From Methanothermobacter tenebrarum (GTDB taxonomy: Archaea; Methanobacteriota; Methanobacteria; Methanobacteriales; DSM-23052): a DNA stretch of 64,000 nt. A program made the translations under genes and the position numbers. The notes beneath the pieces were generated by a model that did not search any database, was not told the DNA's origin, and was given only the letters and a program-made list of their open reading frames with translations. The stretch's first letter is position 1; each line of letters begins with the position of its first letter. Shown here piece after piece: positions 46,475 through 55,464 of the stretch. The stretch covers positions 1,360,501-1,424,500 of the forward strand of contig NZ_AP025698.1 in NCBI RefSeq assembly GCF_023167465.1. The letters are read 5' to 3'.

Positions 46475-48187
46475 ATGGAGCTTATAATAAAAAACGGATT
46501 TGTTTACTGCCCCCAAAGCGGCATTGACGGGGAAAAGATGGACATATGCGTCAAAGACGGTAAAATCGTTGAAAGCGTCAGCGACGATGCAAAGGTTATC
46601 GACGCCTCAGGCAAAATAGTAATGCCAGGTGGAGTGGACCCACACGCACACATAGCAGGCCCAAAAGTCAACATAGGAAGAACATACAGGCCAGAAGACA
46701 GCAAAAAAGCCGCTGCAAAATTTAAAGGTGGAAGAGCCGGCAGCGGATTCTCAGTCCCCTCAACCTTCATGGCAGGATACAATTATGCCAAGATGGGCTA
46801 CACCACTGCAATGGAAGCCGCAATGCCACCATTACTCGCAAGACACACACACGAAGAATTCCATGACACACCCCTAATAGACCATTCAGCCTACACATTA
46901 TTCGGTAACAACTGGTTCGTAATGGAATACCTTAAAGAAGGAGACATCGACAAATGCGCAGCATACGCATCATGGCTCCTAAAAGCCACAAAGGGCTACA
47001 CCATCAAACTCGTGAACCCTGCAGGTACAGAAGCATGGGGATGGGGTGGGAACGTCCACGGCATACACGAACCCGTACCATACTTTGACATCACCCCAGC
47101 AGAGATCATAAAGGGCCTCGCAGAAGTCAATGAAAAACTAAGAATGCCACATTCAATACACCTACACTGTAACGACCTCGGACACCCAGGCAACTACGAG
47201 ACAACACTCGCATCCTTTGAAGTGCCAAAGGGCATAAAACCCAACCCAGCAGTAGGAAGCAGAGACACGGTCTTATATGCTACACACGTACAATTCCACA
47301 GTTACGCCGGGACAACATGGAGAGACTTCGAATCAGGAGCCCCACCAATCGCAGATTATGTCAACAAACATGACCACCTAATCATAGACGTTGGACAAGT
47401 AACACTAGATGAGACAACAACAATGACAGCAGACGGTCCGATGGAATACGACCTACACTCACTAAATGGCCTCAAATGGGCCAACTGTGACGTAGAACTC
47501 GAAACCGGCGCAGGAGTGGTCCCATTCTTGTACGTGCCAAAAGCCCCAGTCCCCTCAGTCCAATGGGGGATAGGCCTAGAACTATTCCTACTAATCAAAG
47601 ATGCCAACAAAGTTTGTCTCACGACAGACCATCCAAACGCCGGTCCATTCACCAGATACCCAAGGATCATGGCCTGGTTAATGAGTAACAAATACAGGAT
47701 GGAATACATAGAAGAAAAACTACACAGTTGGGTCCAGAGAAGAAGCAGTATAGCCACCATTGACAGAGAATACACATTCTATGAAATAGCCCAAGTTTCA
47801 AGGGCCACACCAGCAAAGGCACTTGGACTAAGTGACGTTAAAGGACACCTCGCCCCAGGTGCAGATGCTGACATAGCAATATATGATATCAACCCAGAGA
47901 CAACAGACCCATCCAACGATTACATGGCAATTGAAAAGGCATTCGAAAATGCAAGCTACGTCCTAAAAGACGGGCAAATAATAGTAAAGGATGGTAACGT
48001 TGTCAAGACAAGAGAACATGGAAGAACATACTGGGTTGACACACAAGTAGAAGAAGACATATACAAAGAAGTCCTAGCCGATGTTGAAAGAAAATTCAAA
48101 CAATACTATTCCGTAAACCTCGAGAATTATCCTGTACAGGATGCATATCTGCCAAAGTCTGCTCCAGTTAAAGGGGTGATATTATGA
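46475..48187 (+). CDS. fwdA: Formylmethanofuran dehydrogenase subunit FwdA (amidohydrolase)
   Basis: 570 residues, amidohydrolase superfamily. It condenses formate, made by FwdB and passed through a tunnel, with methanofuran at a binuclear zinc site. The first metal pair is HAH at residues 57-59. Lys 178 (GYTIKLVNPAG) is at the position of the carboxylated lysine in the known Fwd structure. Further His ligands are in SIHLHCND and ATHVQFHS, and Asp in TTDHPN. GGGAGG precedes the ATG. The stop overlaps the fwdC start by 4 bases. Confidence 0.96.
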   Translation: MELIIKNGFVYCPQSGIDGEKMDICVKDGKIVESVSDDAKVIDASGKIVMPGGVDPHAHIAGPKVNIGRTYRPEDSKKAAAKFKGGRAGSGFSVPSTFMAGYNYAKMGYTTAMEAAMPPLLARHTHEEFHDTPLIDHSAYTLFGNNWFVMEYLKEGDIDKCAAYASWLLKATKGYTIKLVNPAGTEAWGWGGNVHGIHEPVPYFDITPAEIIKGLAEVNEKLRMPHSIHLHCNDLGHPGNYETTLASFEVPKGIKPNPAVGSRDTVLYATHVQFHSYAGTTWRDFESGAPPIADYVNKHDHLIIDVGQVTLDETTTMTADGPMEYDLHSLNGLKWANCDVELETGAGVVPFLYVPKAPVPSVQWGIGLELFLLIKDANKVCLTTDHPNAGPFTRYPRIMAWLMSNKYRMEYIEEKLHSWVQRRSSIATIDREYTFYEIAQVSRATPAKALGLSDVKGHLAPGADADIAIYDINPETTDPSNDYMAIEKAFENASYVLKDGQIIVKDGNVVKTREHGRTYWVDTQVEEDIYKEVLADVERKFKQYYSVNLENYPVQDAYLPKSAPVKGVIL

Positions 48188-48996
48188 GCGAGATAATATT
48201 AACACCCTTAGATCAGCCAGAGGTGCCACTAGAAGCCTCCAACATAAAACCTGACATATTCGCCGGTAAAACTATCCAAGAGATCAAAAACATCGAAATA
48301 CTCCACGGGAACATCCCTGTTAAATTATCAGACTTCTTCGAAGTAACTGGTGAAACATCTGAGAATCCTGCAGAGCTCAAAATAATCATTGATGGAGACG
48401 TTGACAGGACAAAAAGAATAGGAGAAGGGATGAGCGCTGGTGAAATCCTCATCAAAGGTGATGTCAACATGTACGTCGGCGCTGAGATGAAAGGCGGTAA
48501 AATAACAGTTGAAGGAAACGCCGGAGCATGGGCAGGACAAACCATGATAGGCGGCGAACTAGAAATCCTAGGAGATGCAGGAGACTATGTAGGATCCTCC
48601 TACCGTGGAGACTGGAGAGGTATGCAAGGCGGTACCATAATAGTCCATGGAAACGCTGGCAACGAGATCGGAGAATACATGAACGGTGGCAAAATCATCA
48701 TCAAAGGCGACGTGAACATAATGACAGGAATACACATGAACAACGGACTTATCATAGTCGAAGGAGACGCTATTGCAAGGGTCGGCGCCGAAATGGCTGG
48801 AGGAACAATAGTAGTAAAAGGTATAGTCAACGAATTCCTCCCAGGATTCGAATACCTAGGCGTTGAAAAAGACATTGAAGTAGATGGACAAACAATACCC
48901 GGAGCTTTCTACAAGTTCCTAGGAGATCATGCTATTAAAGGCGCGAAAGGGACAGTATACGTGGCTGTTAGAGGTAACAGTCATATAGTCCCATAA
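48184..48996 (+). CDS. fwdC: Formylmethanofuran dehydrogenase subunit FwdC
   Basis: 270 residues of the glutamate-synthase alpha C-terminal-like right-handed beta-helix. The repeating G-x-I-x-x-x-G pattern is plain from residue 75 on (GEILIKGDVNMYVGAEMKGGKITVEGNAG region and following coils). It is a structural subunit that supports FwdA and FwdB and lines the internal formate path. Coupled to fwdA by an ATGA overlap. Confidence 0.95.
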   Translation: MSEIILTPLDQPEVPLEASNIKPDIFAGKTIQEIKNIEILHGNIPVKLSDFFEVTGETSENPAELKIIIDGDVDRTKRIGEGMSAGEILIKGDVNMYVGAEMKGGKITVEGNAGAWAGQTMIGGELEILGDAGDYVGSSYRGDWRGMQGGTIIVHGNAGNEIGEYMNGGKIIIKGDVNIMTGIHMNNGLIIVEGDAIARVGAEMAGGTIVVKGIVNEFLPGFEYLGVEKDIEVDGQTIPGAFYKFLGDHAIKGAKGTVYVAVRGNSHIVP

Positions 48997-49021
48997 ACTC
49001 CAAAAAAGGGAGGTAATCATA

Positions 49022-50320
49022 ATGGAATATGTTAAAAATGTTGTCTGCCCCTTCTGCGGGACCCTATGTGACGACATCATATGTAAAGTAGAAAACGGTA
49101 AAATAGTGGGCACAATAAACGCTTGCAGGATTGCTCACAATAAATTCGTACATACAGAGGGTGCAACACGCTACACAAAACCACTCATAAGAAAAAACGG
49201 GGAACTTGTCGAAGTAACCTATGACGAGGCAATAGAAAAAACTGCCGAGATCTTAGCAGAAGCCAAAAGGCCCCTATTATATGGTTGGAGCTCCACCGAA
49301 TGTGAAGCACATGCTGTGGGCATGGAACTGGCAGAGGAAACAGGAGCAGTCATCGACAACACAGCATCAGTATGCCATGGACCCTCAGTCCTCGCACTAC
49401 AAGACGTAGGATACCCAACATGCACGTTAGGGGAGGTTAAAAACAGGGCAGACGTTGTAGTCTATTGGGGATGCAACCCAATGCACGCCCACCCAAGGCA
49501 CATATCACGTCACGTGTTCTCCAGAGGATTCTTCAGGGACCGTGGAAGACCCGACAGGACCGTCATAGTAGTAGATCCTAGGGAAACAGACACCGCAAAA
49601 CTCGCAGACATCCACTTACAAGTAGAATTTGACAGAGACTATGAACTCATCGACGCAATGAGAGCATACCTACTCGGACATGAAATATTATACGACGAAG
49701 TAGCAGGAATCCCAAGAGAAACCATCGAAGAAGCAGTTGAAATCATGAAAAACGCCCAATTTGGGATACTATTCTGGGGTATGGGCCTAACCCAGAGCAG
49801 AGGAAAACACAGAAACATTGACACTGCCATTATGCTAACCGAAGACTTGAACGACTTCGGTAAATTCAACCTAATACCAATGAGAGGCCATTATAATGTT
49901 ACAGGATTCAACCAGGTAGCCTCCTGGGAGAGCGGATTCCCCTACTGTGTCGACTTTTCAGCTGGCGAACCAAGATACAACCCCGGAGAGACTGGTGCAA
50001 ACGATCTTCTCCAGAACAGAGAAGCAGACGCATTAATGGTCATAGCATCTGATCCAGGTGCCCATTTCCCACAGAAGGCTGTTGAGTACATGGCCGAGAT
50101 CCCAGTGATAGCTATTGAACCTCACAGGACGCCAACAACCGAATTAGCCGATATTATAATCCCACCAGCTATTGTTGGTCTTGAAGTAGAGGGGACCGCC
50201 TATAGGATGGAGGGCGTGCCTATAAGGATGAGAAAAGTCGTTGAAACAGACCTATTACCTGATAAGGAAATAGTGGAGAAAATCCTAGAAAAGGTGAGGG
50301 AGATCAAAGCATCCAAGTAA
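49022..50320 (+). CDS. fwdB: Formylmethanofuran dehydrogenase subunit FwdB (tungstopterin)
   Basis: 432 residues, the catalytic CO2-reducing subunit. One [4Fe-4S] cluster is bound by the N-terminal CPFCGTLC and following Cys residues. The tungsten ligand is Cys 118 followed by His 119 (SVCHGPS), coded by TGC, so this is the cysteine and not the selenocysteine form. Homology covers the formate dehydrogenase-type body, ending without the cofactor barrel that FwdD supplies. GGGAGGT precedes the ATG. A T-rich stretch at 50329-50345 probably ends the operon. Confidence 0.96.
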   Translation: MEYVKNVVCPFCGTLCDDIICKVENGKIVGTINACRIAHNKFVHTEGATRYTKPLIRKNGELVEVTYDEAIEKTAEILAEAKRPLLYGWSSTECEAHAVGMELAEETGAVIDNTASVCHGPSVLALQDVGYPTCTLGEVKNRADVVVYWGCNPMHAHPRHISRHVFSRGFFRDRGRPDRTVIVVDPRETDTAKLADIHLQVEFDRDYELIDAMRAYLLGHEILYDEVAGIPRETIEEAVEIMKNAQFGILFWGMGLTQSRGKHRNIDTAIMLTEDLNDFGKFNLIPMRGHYNVTGFNQVASWESGFPYCVDFSAGEPRYNPGETGANDLLQNREADALMVIASDPGAHFPQKAVEYMAEIPVIAIEPHRTPTTELADIIIPPAIVGLEVEGTAYRMEGVPIRMRKVVETDLLPDKEIVEKILEKVREIKASK

Positions 50321-50328
50321 GACTCCCT

Positions 50329-50346
50329 TTATATTCTTTTTTTATG
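50329..50346 (+). terminator. T-rich terminator of the fwd operon
   Basis: CCTTTATATTCTTTTTTTATG follows fwdB and separates it from the convergent small gene. It also overlaps the end of that gene, so it may be bidirectional. Confidence 0.45.
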
Positions 50347-50434
50347 TGGGGTGCCTGTTGAGCATATGGCATAATACTGATACAATAACAAAACCCACCA
50401 GTATTACAGAGATTATTTGGAATGTTTGACTCAT
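50342..50434 (-). CDS. Small 30-residue membrane protein, coupled to the upstream gene
   Basis: A short frame with sequence MSQTFQIISVILVGFVIVSVLC and a short polar tail (HMLNRHPT). It forms one membrane helix. Its ATG overlaps the stop of the preceding 97-residue gene (ATGA), and GAGGAGG lies 8-10 bases upstream in the coding sequence of that gene. These two signs support real translation. No family is recognised and the function is unknown. Confidence 0.6.
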   Translation of the reverse strand: MSQTFQIISVILVGFVIVSVLCHMLNRHPT

Positions 50435-50721
50435 TCTTGGCCCTCCTCTTCATCAACTGCCTCTATTATGCACACGCTACCTTCACATTCATGTTCTAGT
50501 TCTATGAGATAATCTTTGAGTTTTTCAACGTCGATTGTTGTAAGTCCTTTTATCATTTCACTGTCAATCTTTACTTGTATGATACCATTATTGTTTGTTA
50601 TAACCTTCCCTGGGATATATACTCTGCCAAGGGACAATCTTACAATATCTCCTGGTTTTACTTCCTCTTTAATGTAACGGCAGAGTTCCTCGCATGTGGC
50701 ACATCTTTTTTCAGCTTCCAT
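50431..50721 (-). CDS. Conserved small archaeal protein of unknown function
   Basis: About 96 residues, from the ATG at 50721 behind AAAGGTGAT. N-terminal Cys pair (KRCATCEELCRYI) and a second Cys pair near the end (HECEGSVCI). The middle part (VKPGDIVRLSLGRVYIPGKVI...IIQVKIDSEMIKGL) looks like a small beta-barrel. I do not recognise its function with confidence; it resembles the uncharacterised DUF2097-like proteins of methanogens. A four-base overlap couples it to the membrane microprotein downstream. It follows nrpR by 15 bases in the same direction. Confidence 0.7.
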   Translation of the reverse strand: MEAEKRCATCEELCRYIKEEVKPGDIVRLSLGRVYIPGKVITNNNGIIQVKIDSEMIKGLTTIDVEKLKDYLIELEHECEGSVCIIEAVDEEEGQE

Positions 50722-50744
50722 GTATATCACCTTTCTATATTATT

Positions 50745-52436
50745 TTATTTGATGATAAAAAAGTTACTTATCTCCATGAGTGATTCAACAGCCTTGACCT
50801 TAACCTCTATCCCATTTTCTTTGACCGCTGCAAGGGGGTTTAACCCGCCTGGTGTGACGATACCCACCTTGTATCTTCCAACCTTGGCATTGTACAGGAT
50901 CTCATTTGTTCTCCCAACCTTTAGGATGGTAAGGCCGGATCCCCTAAGCTTCTCTATCACTTCTAGGGCTTCTTCCCTTGCAATGTATGGTATCTCCCTT
51001 AAACTTGCCATTATCCTCCCAGATCCTGTGAGGGAATCATATACACTTGTCATCCCCTTTGAAATGTATATCTCATGGGGTTCGACTGATGATCCATTAT
51101 AGGCTGTAAGTTCAACGAACCTTCGCATATCATCTTTTATCTCGAGTAATCCACTATAAGTTGGAGTTGACATGATACCCTGGTTTATGAGAACACCATC
51201 AACTGTTAAGCTACATACACTAGCTATACCCACCTTACCATCTTCTAATTCTATTATCCTAAAATAGGGTGATGTTGAATATTCTGGTTTTTCTTCGCAC
51301 ACTTCTTGGATGATCTCAAGGGCCCTGTCAAGATCTTCTCTTTTTAAAATTGAAATGTTAGCTATGACCTTCCCAGTTATCGTATCAGGGTCGAAATCTA
51401 CTTGTTGTATGAGATTCCATGCCTTGGTCAAGAGGATTCCGACCTTTTCCCTACTGGGCGTTTTCGGTTCTTTTAACAGTCTTCTGGGGTGCGTGATCAA
51501 ATCTAGTTTGTTAAATTCTAATAGGCTTTCAGCCATTTTAATATTAATATCATAGCCCGCCTCTTGGGCTGCGCAGATGGGTGTTATACCCCCTATGATC
51601 GCTATTCCAACCATCCCATCATCCACGGGTATGCCTAGTAGGTTCTCCCCAGCTTCGCCTACTTTAATAACCCCTCCAATCTTCATCCTTTGGAGTTTAT
51701 CCAATAATCTTAGGGCCTTTTCGCGGCCTGTTTCTGGGATGAGGCGGAAATTAGCAGGTATTCTACCTTCCCCATATTCTATCACATCGAGGACTGATGT
51801 CATCTCCCCTGCTGTGAAGGCTTCAAGTGGCATCATCGAAGTCTTTTTATATGCTATAAGTTCTGTGAACCTTCTTGGTGTATGATCTTCTATTTCAACC
51901 AATCCCGCGAAGGTTGGGATTATGGGTATGCCCTCCTTGAGGAGTAAACCATCAATTGTGGTCCCACATACTGTCATTATCTTGTAGTTCTCATCTATTT
52001 TCTCCAATCTTGCATATGGACTTACACATAAACCTTCTTTGAAGGCCTTTTTGATAATGGGGAGAGCCTCTTGGGGGGTCATGGAAGTGTTTATCACAAC
52101 CTTCCCCTTACCAGTTATAGGGTTGAAGCTTGTCTGATGTATCATTTCTTCGAATTTTGAGAATATAAAATCGACTTGATCATAGACTAGGCCCTTTTCT
52201 ATCTCCTTTAGCCCCTTTTTTGTTATTTTCCGGCCAGAGTATCCTATGCGTTTGGTGAATCCTTTTTCGTCGAGTATGCGCATGTGATATCTGACTGCCC
52301 TTTCACCTAGATCATAGCCTTTCTTTTTAAGTTCTCTGGCTATCGCCTTCGCTCCGAGGATCTCTTCATGTTCGGATAATATCCTTAAAATTTCCATCAT
52401 TTTCTTGTCAGTTTCCCCAGCCACACTCGACACCAC
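50745..52436 (-). CDS. nrpR: Nitrogen-responsive transcriptional repressor NrpR
   Basis: 563 residues. An N-terminal winged helix (LGAKAIARELKKKGYDLGERAVRYHMRIL) precedes two copies of the NrpR/DUF128 effector domain (each with VCGTTIDGLLL / VCSLTVDGVLI, GMTSVLDV / GMTSVYDSL and GIAIIGGITP / GIVTPGGLNP). NrpR binds operators of nif and glnA genes and is released by 2-oxoglutarate. Two GTG codons at 52436 and 52433 are the possible starts, with no clear ribosome-binding site, so the mRNA may be short-leadered. Confidence 0.94.
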   Translation of the reverse strand: MVSSVAGETDKKMMEILRILSEHEEILGAKAIARELKKKGYDLGERAVRYHMRILDEKGFTKRIGYSGRKITKKGLKEIEKGLVYDQVDFIFSKFEEMIHQTSFNPITGKGKVVINTSMTPQEALPIIKKAFKEGLCVSPYARLEKIDENYKIMTVCGTTIDGLLLKEGIPIIPTFAGLVEIEDHTPRRFTELIAYKKTSMMPLEAFTAGEMTSVLDVIEYGEGRIPANFRLIPETGREKALRLLDKLQRMKIGGVIKVGEAGENLLGIPVDDGMVGIAIIGGITPICAAQEAGYDINIKMAESLLEFNKLDLITHPRRLLKEPKTPSREKVGILLTKAWNLIQQVDFDPDTITGKVIANISILKREDLDRALEIIQEVCEEKPEYSTSPYFRIIELEDGKVGIASVCSLTVDGVLINQGIMSTPTYSGLLEIKDDMRRFVELTAYNGSSVEPHEIYISKGMTSVYDSLTGSGRIMASLREIPYIAREEALEVIEKLRGSGLTILKVGRTNEILYNAKVGRYKVGIVTPGGLNPLAAVKENGIEVKVKAVESLMEISNFFIIK

Positions 52437-52513
52437 GAAAAAGAATAAAATTCAATTAAATGTTTTATTTCACCAGCTTTTATATATTTTTCCGATTTGG
52501 AAGAGGTTCTTTT

Positions 52514-53077
52514 TTAGAGGATGGATGAAATGTACATGCCAAGCCCGGCCATTATGGGTATGGTGATATTATCTTCTATTGGAGTGTATGCTTCTATTAA
52601 CGATCCCGTGAATGCCCCTATGAAGGCTATGATAGGGTTAACTTGTGTTAATGCTCCCATGAATCCTATGATTATGAACGCGATGGAACCTTCAAATGTC
52701 TTATTGGGCTTGTATGGTAGCGGATGTTTCCCATAGAGTTTACCGACGATGGTGGATGCAGCATCACCAATTGTTAGAATGAGTATAGCCGCGTTTGCAA
52801 TTGGAATATTCGACCCAAAGAGTGTGTAGGTTATGGCCAAGCCTATAAAATAATATATGAATCCTCTTTCAGCAGTATCTCTGCGACAGGTTCTCAGTAA
52901 CCATGAAAATAAGGGTATGGGGCGTCTGAGGTCGTATTGGCGGATGATCTCACCTATAAATGCTGCTAGGATGCCTAATAAAATGAGGTTTCGCACTCCA
53001 ACCCAAGGTTGTATTATCACGAATATTATACCAGTAGCATGTATAAGTTGCCTTAGGATTTCTCGTTTATATTTCAA
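52514..53077 (-). CDS. Diacylglycerol/polyprenol kinase-like membrane protein
   Basis: 187 residues, with six or so hydrophobic segments. The family motifs GDAASTIVGKLYGKH and KTFEGSIAFIIIGF match CTP-dependent dolichol/polyprenol kinases and CDP-archaeol-type cytidylyltransferases. It probably phosphorylates a polyprenol or an archaeal lipid precursor. It precedes nrpR on the same strand by about 80 bases. The substrate cannot be told from sequence. Confidence 0.8.
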   Translation of the reverse strand: MKYKREILRQLIHATGIIFVIIQPWVGVRNLILLGILAAFIGEIIRQYDLRRPIPLFSWLLRTCRRDTAERGFIYYFIGLAITYTLFGSNIPIANAAILILTIGDAASTIVGKLYGKHPLPYKPNKTFEGSIAFIIIGFMGALTQVNPIIAFIGAFTGSLIEAYTPIEDNITIPIMAGLGMYISSIL

Positions 53078-53257
53078 ACTGAACTACCTCTCTCTAAAGG
53101 GTGGAGCTTCCGGCGTTTAAATAGAATTTCATGCTTCTCTCCCCATTTGCTAATGGGAGCATCCATTCCCATATTTTAAGCTATTAGAGGAGCATTCAAA
53201 CCTTTTCGCATAGGGAGCACCCCCAAGGAACACTTTCACAAATGTGAGTCTAAGGTT

Positions 53258-53307
53258 CTCATCCCCTCCTGGGGGTCTTCCCACCGAATAAAATAAACCC
53301 TTGAGGG
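53258..53307 (+). repeat. Dispersed hairpin repeat, second copy (compare 22163-22215)
   Basis: TCATCCCC-TCCT-GGGGG is followed by TTCCCACCGAATAAAATAAAC and a CCCTTGAGGG hairpin. The copy at 22163-22215 has TCATCCCCC-AT-GGGGG, TTCCCGCCGAGAAAGTTAAAC and CCCCCTGATGGGGG. Spacing and the linker are conserved. It looks like an end of a decayed IS200/IS605 element. The rest of the gap 53078-53310 holds nothing else recognisable. Confidence 0.5.
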
Positions 53308-53310
53308 AAT

Positions 53311-55452
53311 TTACATGTATTTTTCTATCACTCCATGATATGTCTCCTGGAGTTTATCTACTGGGATTTTTAGGTCATCTATTTGGAGACTTTCACCGCT
53401 GACGGTGCCTATAACTGAAGATGGTACTTTTATATTTGCTATTATATCACCGGCTATTTCTTCCTTTACTGTTATAATATATCGGCCATGTGATTCTGAA
53501 AATAGGAGTTGATGTTCGTTTTTGCAATTGTTTGGGATCCTATTAGTATCGATTTTGGCTCCTAGACCCGATTTTATGCTCATCTCTGCTAATGCCACTC
53601 CCAATCCACCCCTAGAACAGTCATGTACTGCCGTGACACCATCACCAAACTCGTCTATGATGTTATGGATGGATTCTGCAGCTTTTAGTTCATCCTCGAA
53701 TTTTACACGTGGCGGGTCTCCTGTCACGAGCCCGTGCACACTCTTATAATATTCAGATCCTCCCAGTTCTCCTCTTGTGTAACCGGCGACTATAATCTTC
53801 TCATTCTCCCCTTTAAAATCCATTGTCTTTATATTATCTAATTTCAGCGATCCTATAACCCCAACCACTGGTGAAGGGTTAACTGTGACCCCTTCCGTCT
53901 CATTGTAAAAACTTACATTACCACTTATAACAGGGGTTTTAAATGTCCGGGCGGTCTTCGCCATCCCCTTAACACATTCTTTGAATTCCCAGAATACAGT
54001 GGGCTTTTCAGGATTCCCGAAATTGAGACAATCTACTATGCACAATGGCCAGGCACCCATTGAAACCACATTTCTTATGGCCTCTGCCACTGAACCTGCA
54101 CCACCATGATAGGGGTCGAGTCTTGTATGTATACTATTAGAGTCCACTGTGAGTGCTATCCCATTTTCCCCATCAATTCTTAAAACCGCTGCATCGTCTC
54201 CAGGTTTTACCACGGTCCTGATTTGAACTTCATGATCGTATTGCCGATAAACCCATTCCTTGCTTGCAATATTGGGTGAAGACAAAACCTTCAGAAGCGC
54301 CTCTTTAACTGGTGGATGTTCTACTCTTATAGTCTCCCTGGGGTGTGTTGGCCTCTTAGCCTCTCTTATGATAACTGGGGGGTCTGCGAGGAGTTTGGCT
54401 GGTAGATCCGCGATTACTCTACCATCCTTTACTACCTTCATCCTCTTGTCGTCTGTGACTTCGCCTATTATGGCTGCTGGGAGCTCATATTTTTCACATA
54501 TCCTCATGGCCTTTTCTATGTCCTCTCGTCTTATCACGAAAAGCATTCTTTCCTGGGATTCTGACAACATTATCTCATAGGGTGTCATTCCCTCCTCGCG
54601 TAGGGGTATCTTTTCTAGTTCTACTATTGCACCGTTATCACATTTTGCAACAATCTCTGATATGCAACAGGTGAGCCCACCCCCACCAAGGTCTTTGACC
54701 CCTGAAACTTCCACTTTATCCATTATTTCAAGACTGGCCTCTAATACCATCTTCTTTGTGAAAGGATCCCCTATTTGGACTGCTGGCCTGTCCTCTATCT
54801 CTGATGAGCTTGTTAGTTCCTCTGATGCGAATGTAACCCCGTGTATCCCATCCCTGCCTGTTCTACCACCCATTAGCAAGAATACCTCCCCAGGGTTGGG
54901 TGCTGTGGCCCTTTTTATCTTATCTTTTTTCACGAGGCCGACGCACATGACATTTACTAGGGGGTTGAACTTGAAGTTTTCGTCGAATTCGACTTCACCA
55001 GCTACCGTGGGGACTCCCACCCTATTCCCATAATCTGATATCCCCTTTACAACGTTCTCGAAAAGGTATCTTGATTTTTGGTCTTCAGGGTATCCGAAGT
55101 GCAAGGAGTCTAATAGGGCTATGGGCATGGCCCCCATTGAGAGTATGTCGCGTAGTATACCGCCTATCCCCGTGCCAGCGCCACTGTATGGTTCTATAGC
55201 TGATGGGTGATTGTGGCTTTCTATTCCAACTGCCAGTGCCAATTCTGGTGTTACTTCTACAACTCCTGCATCGTCTCCCGGTCCTATTATGACCTTCTTG
55301 CCTTCTGTGGGGAATAATCGGAGTATGGGGCGGCTGCTTTTATATGAGCAGTGTTCTGAGAACATGACGTCGAGCATCCCATATTCGAGGGGGTTGGGTT
55401 CCCTCCCAAGTTCTCTTTTTATGAATTCGAGTTCTTCATCGGTTAAAACCAT
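53311..55452 (-). CDS. purL: Phosphoribosylformylglycinamidine synthase II (PurL)
   Basis: 713 residues, the small-type PurL of archaea that works with PurQ and PurS. It makes FGAM from FGAR with glutamine-derived ammonia. Motifs include [32 protein letters not shown] (catalytic His), the duplicated ATP-binding halves (PGDDAGVV and PGDDAAVL) and [14 protein letters not shown]. Its start lies 13 bases after the ileS stop, so ileS-purL form one transcription unit. Confidence 0.96.
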   Translation of the reverse strand: MVLTDEELEFIKRELGREPNPLEYGMLDVMFSEHCSYKSSRPILRLFPTEGKKVIIGPGDDAGVVEVTPELALAVGIESHNHPSAIEPYSGAGTGIGGILRDILSMGAMPIALLDSLHFGYPEDQKSRYLFENVVKGISDYGNRVGVPTVAGEVEFDENFKFNPLVNVMCVGLVKKDKIKRATAPNPGEVFLLMGGRTGRDGIHGVTFASEELTSSSEIEDRPAVQIGDPFTKKMVLEASLEIMDKVEVSGVKDLGGGGLTCCISEIVAKCDNGAIVELEKIPLREEGMTPYEIMLSESQERMLFVIRREDIEKAMRICEKYELPAAIIGEVTDDKRMKVVKDGRVIADLPAKLLADPPVIIREAKRPTHPRETIRVEHPPVKEALLKVLSSPNIASKEWVYRQYDHEVQIRTVVKPGDDAAVLRIDGENGIALTVDSNSIHTRLDPYHGGAGSVAEAIRNVVSMGAWPLCIVDCLNFGNPEKPTVFWEFKECVKGMAKTARTFKTPVISGNVSFYNETEGVTVNPSPVVGVIGSLKLDNIKTMDFKGENEKIIVAGYTRGELGGSEYYKSVHGLVTGDPPRVKFEDELKAAESIHNIIDEFGDGVTAVHDCSRGGLGVALAEMSIKSGLGAKIDTNRIPNNCKNEHQLLFSESHGRYIITVKEEIAGDIIANIKVPSSVIGTVSGESLQIDDLKIPVDKLQETYHGVIEKYM

Positions 55453-55464
55453 TTTAACACCAAT

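Noticed and set aside
52480..52510. TTCC-N5-GGAA upstream of nrpR as an NrpR operator
   Set aside because: Known operators have GGAA-N6-TTCC; here order and spacing differ, so autoregulation is not supported.
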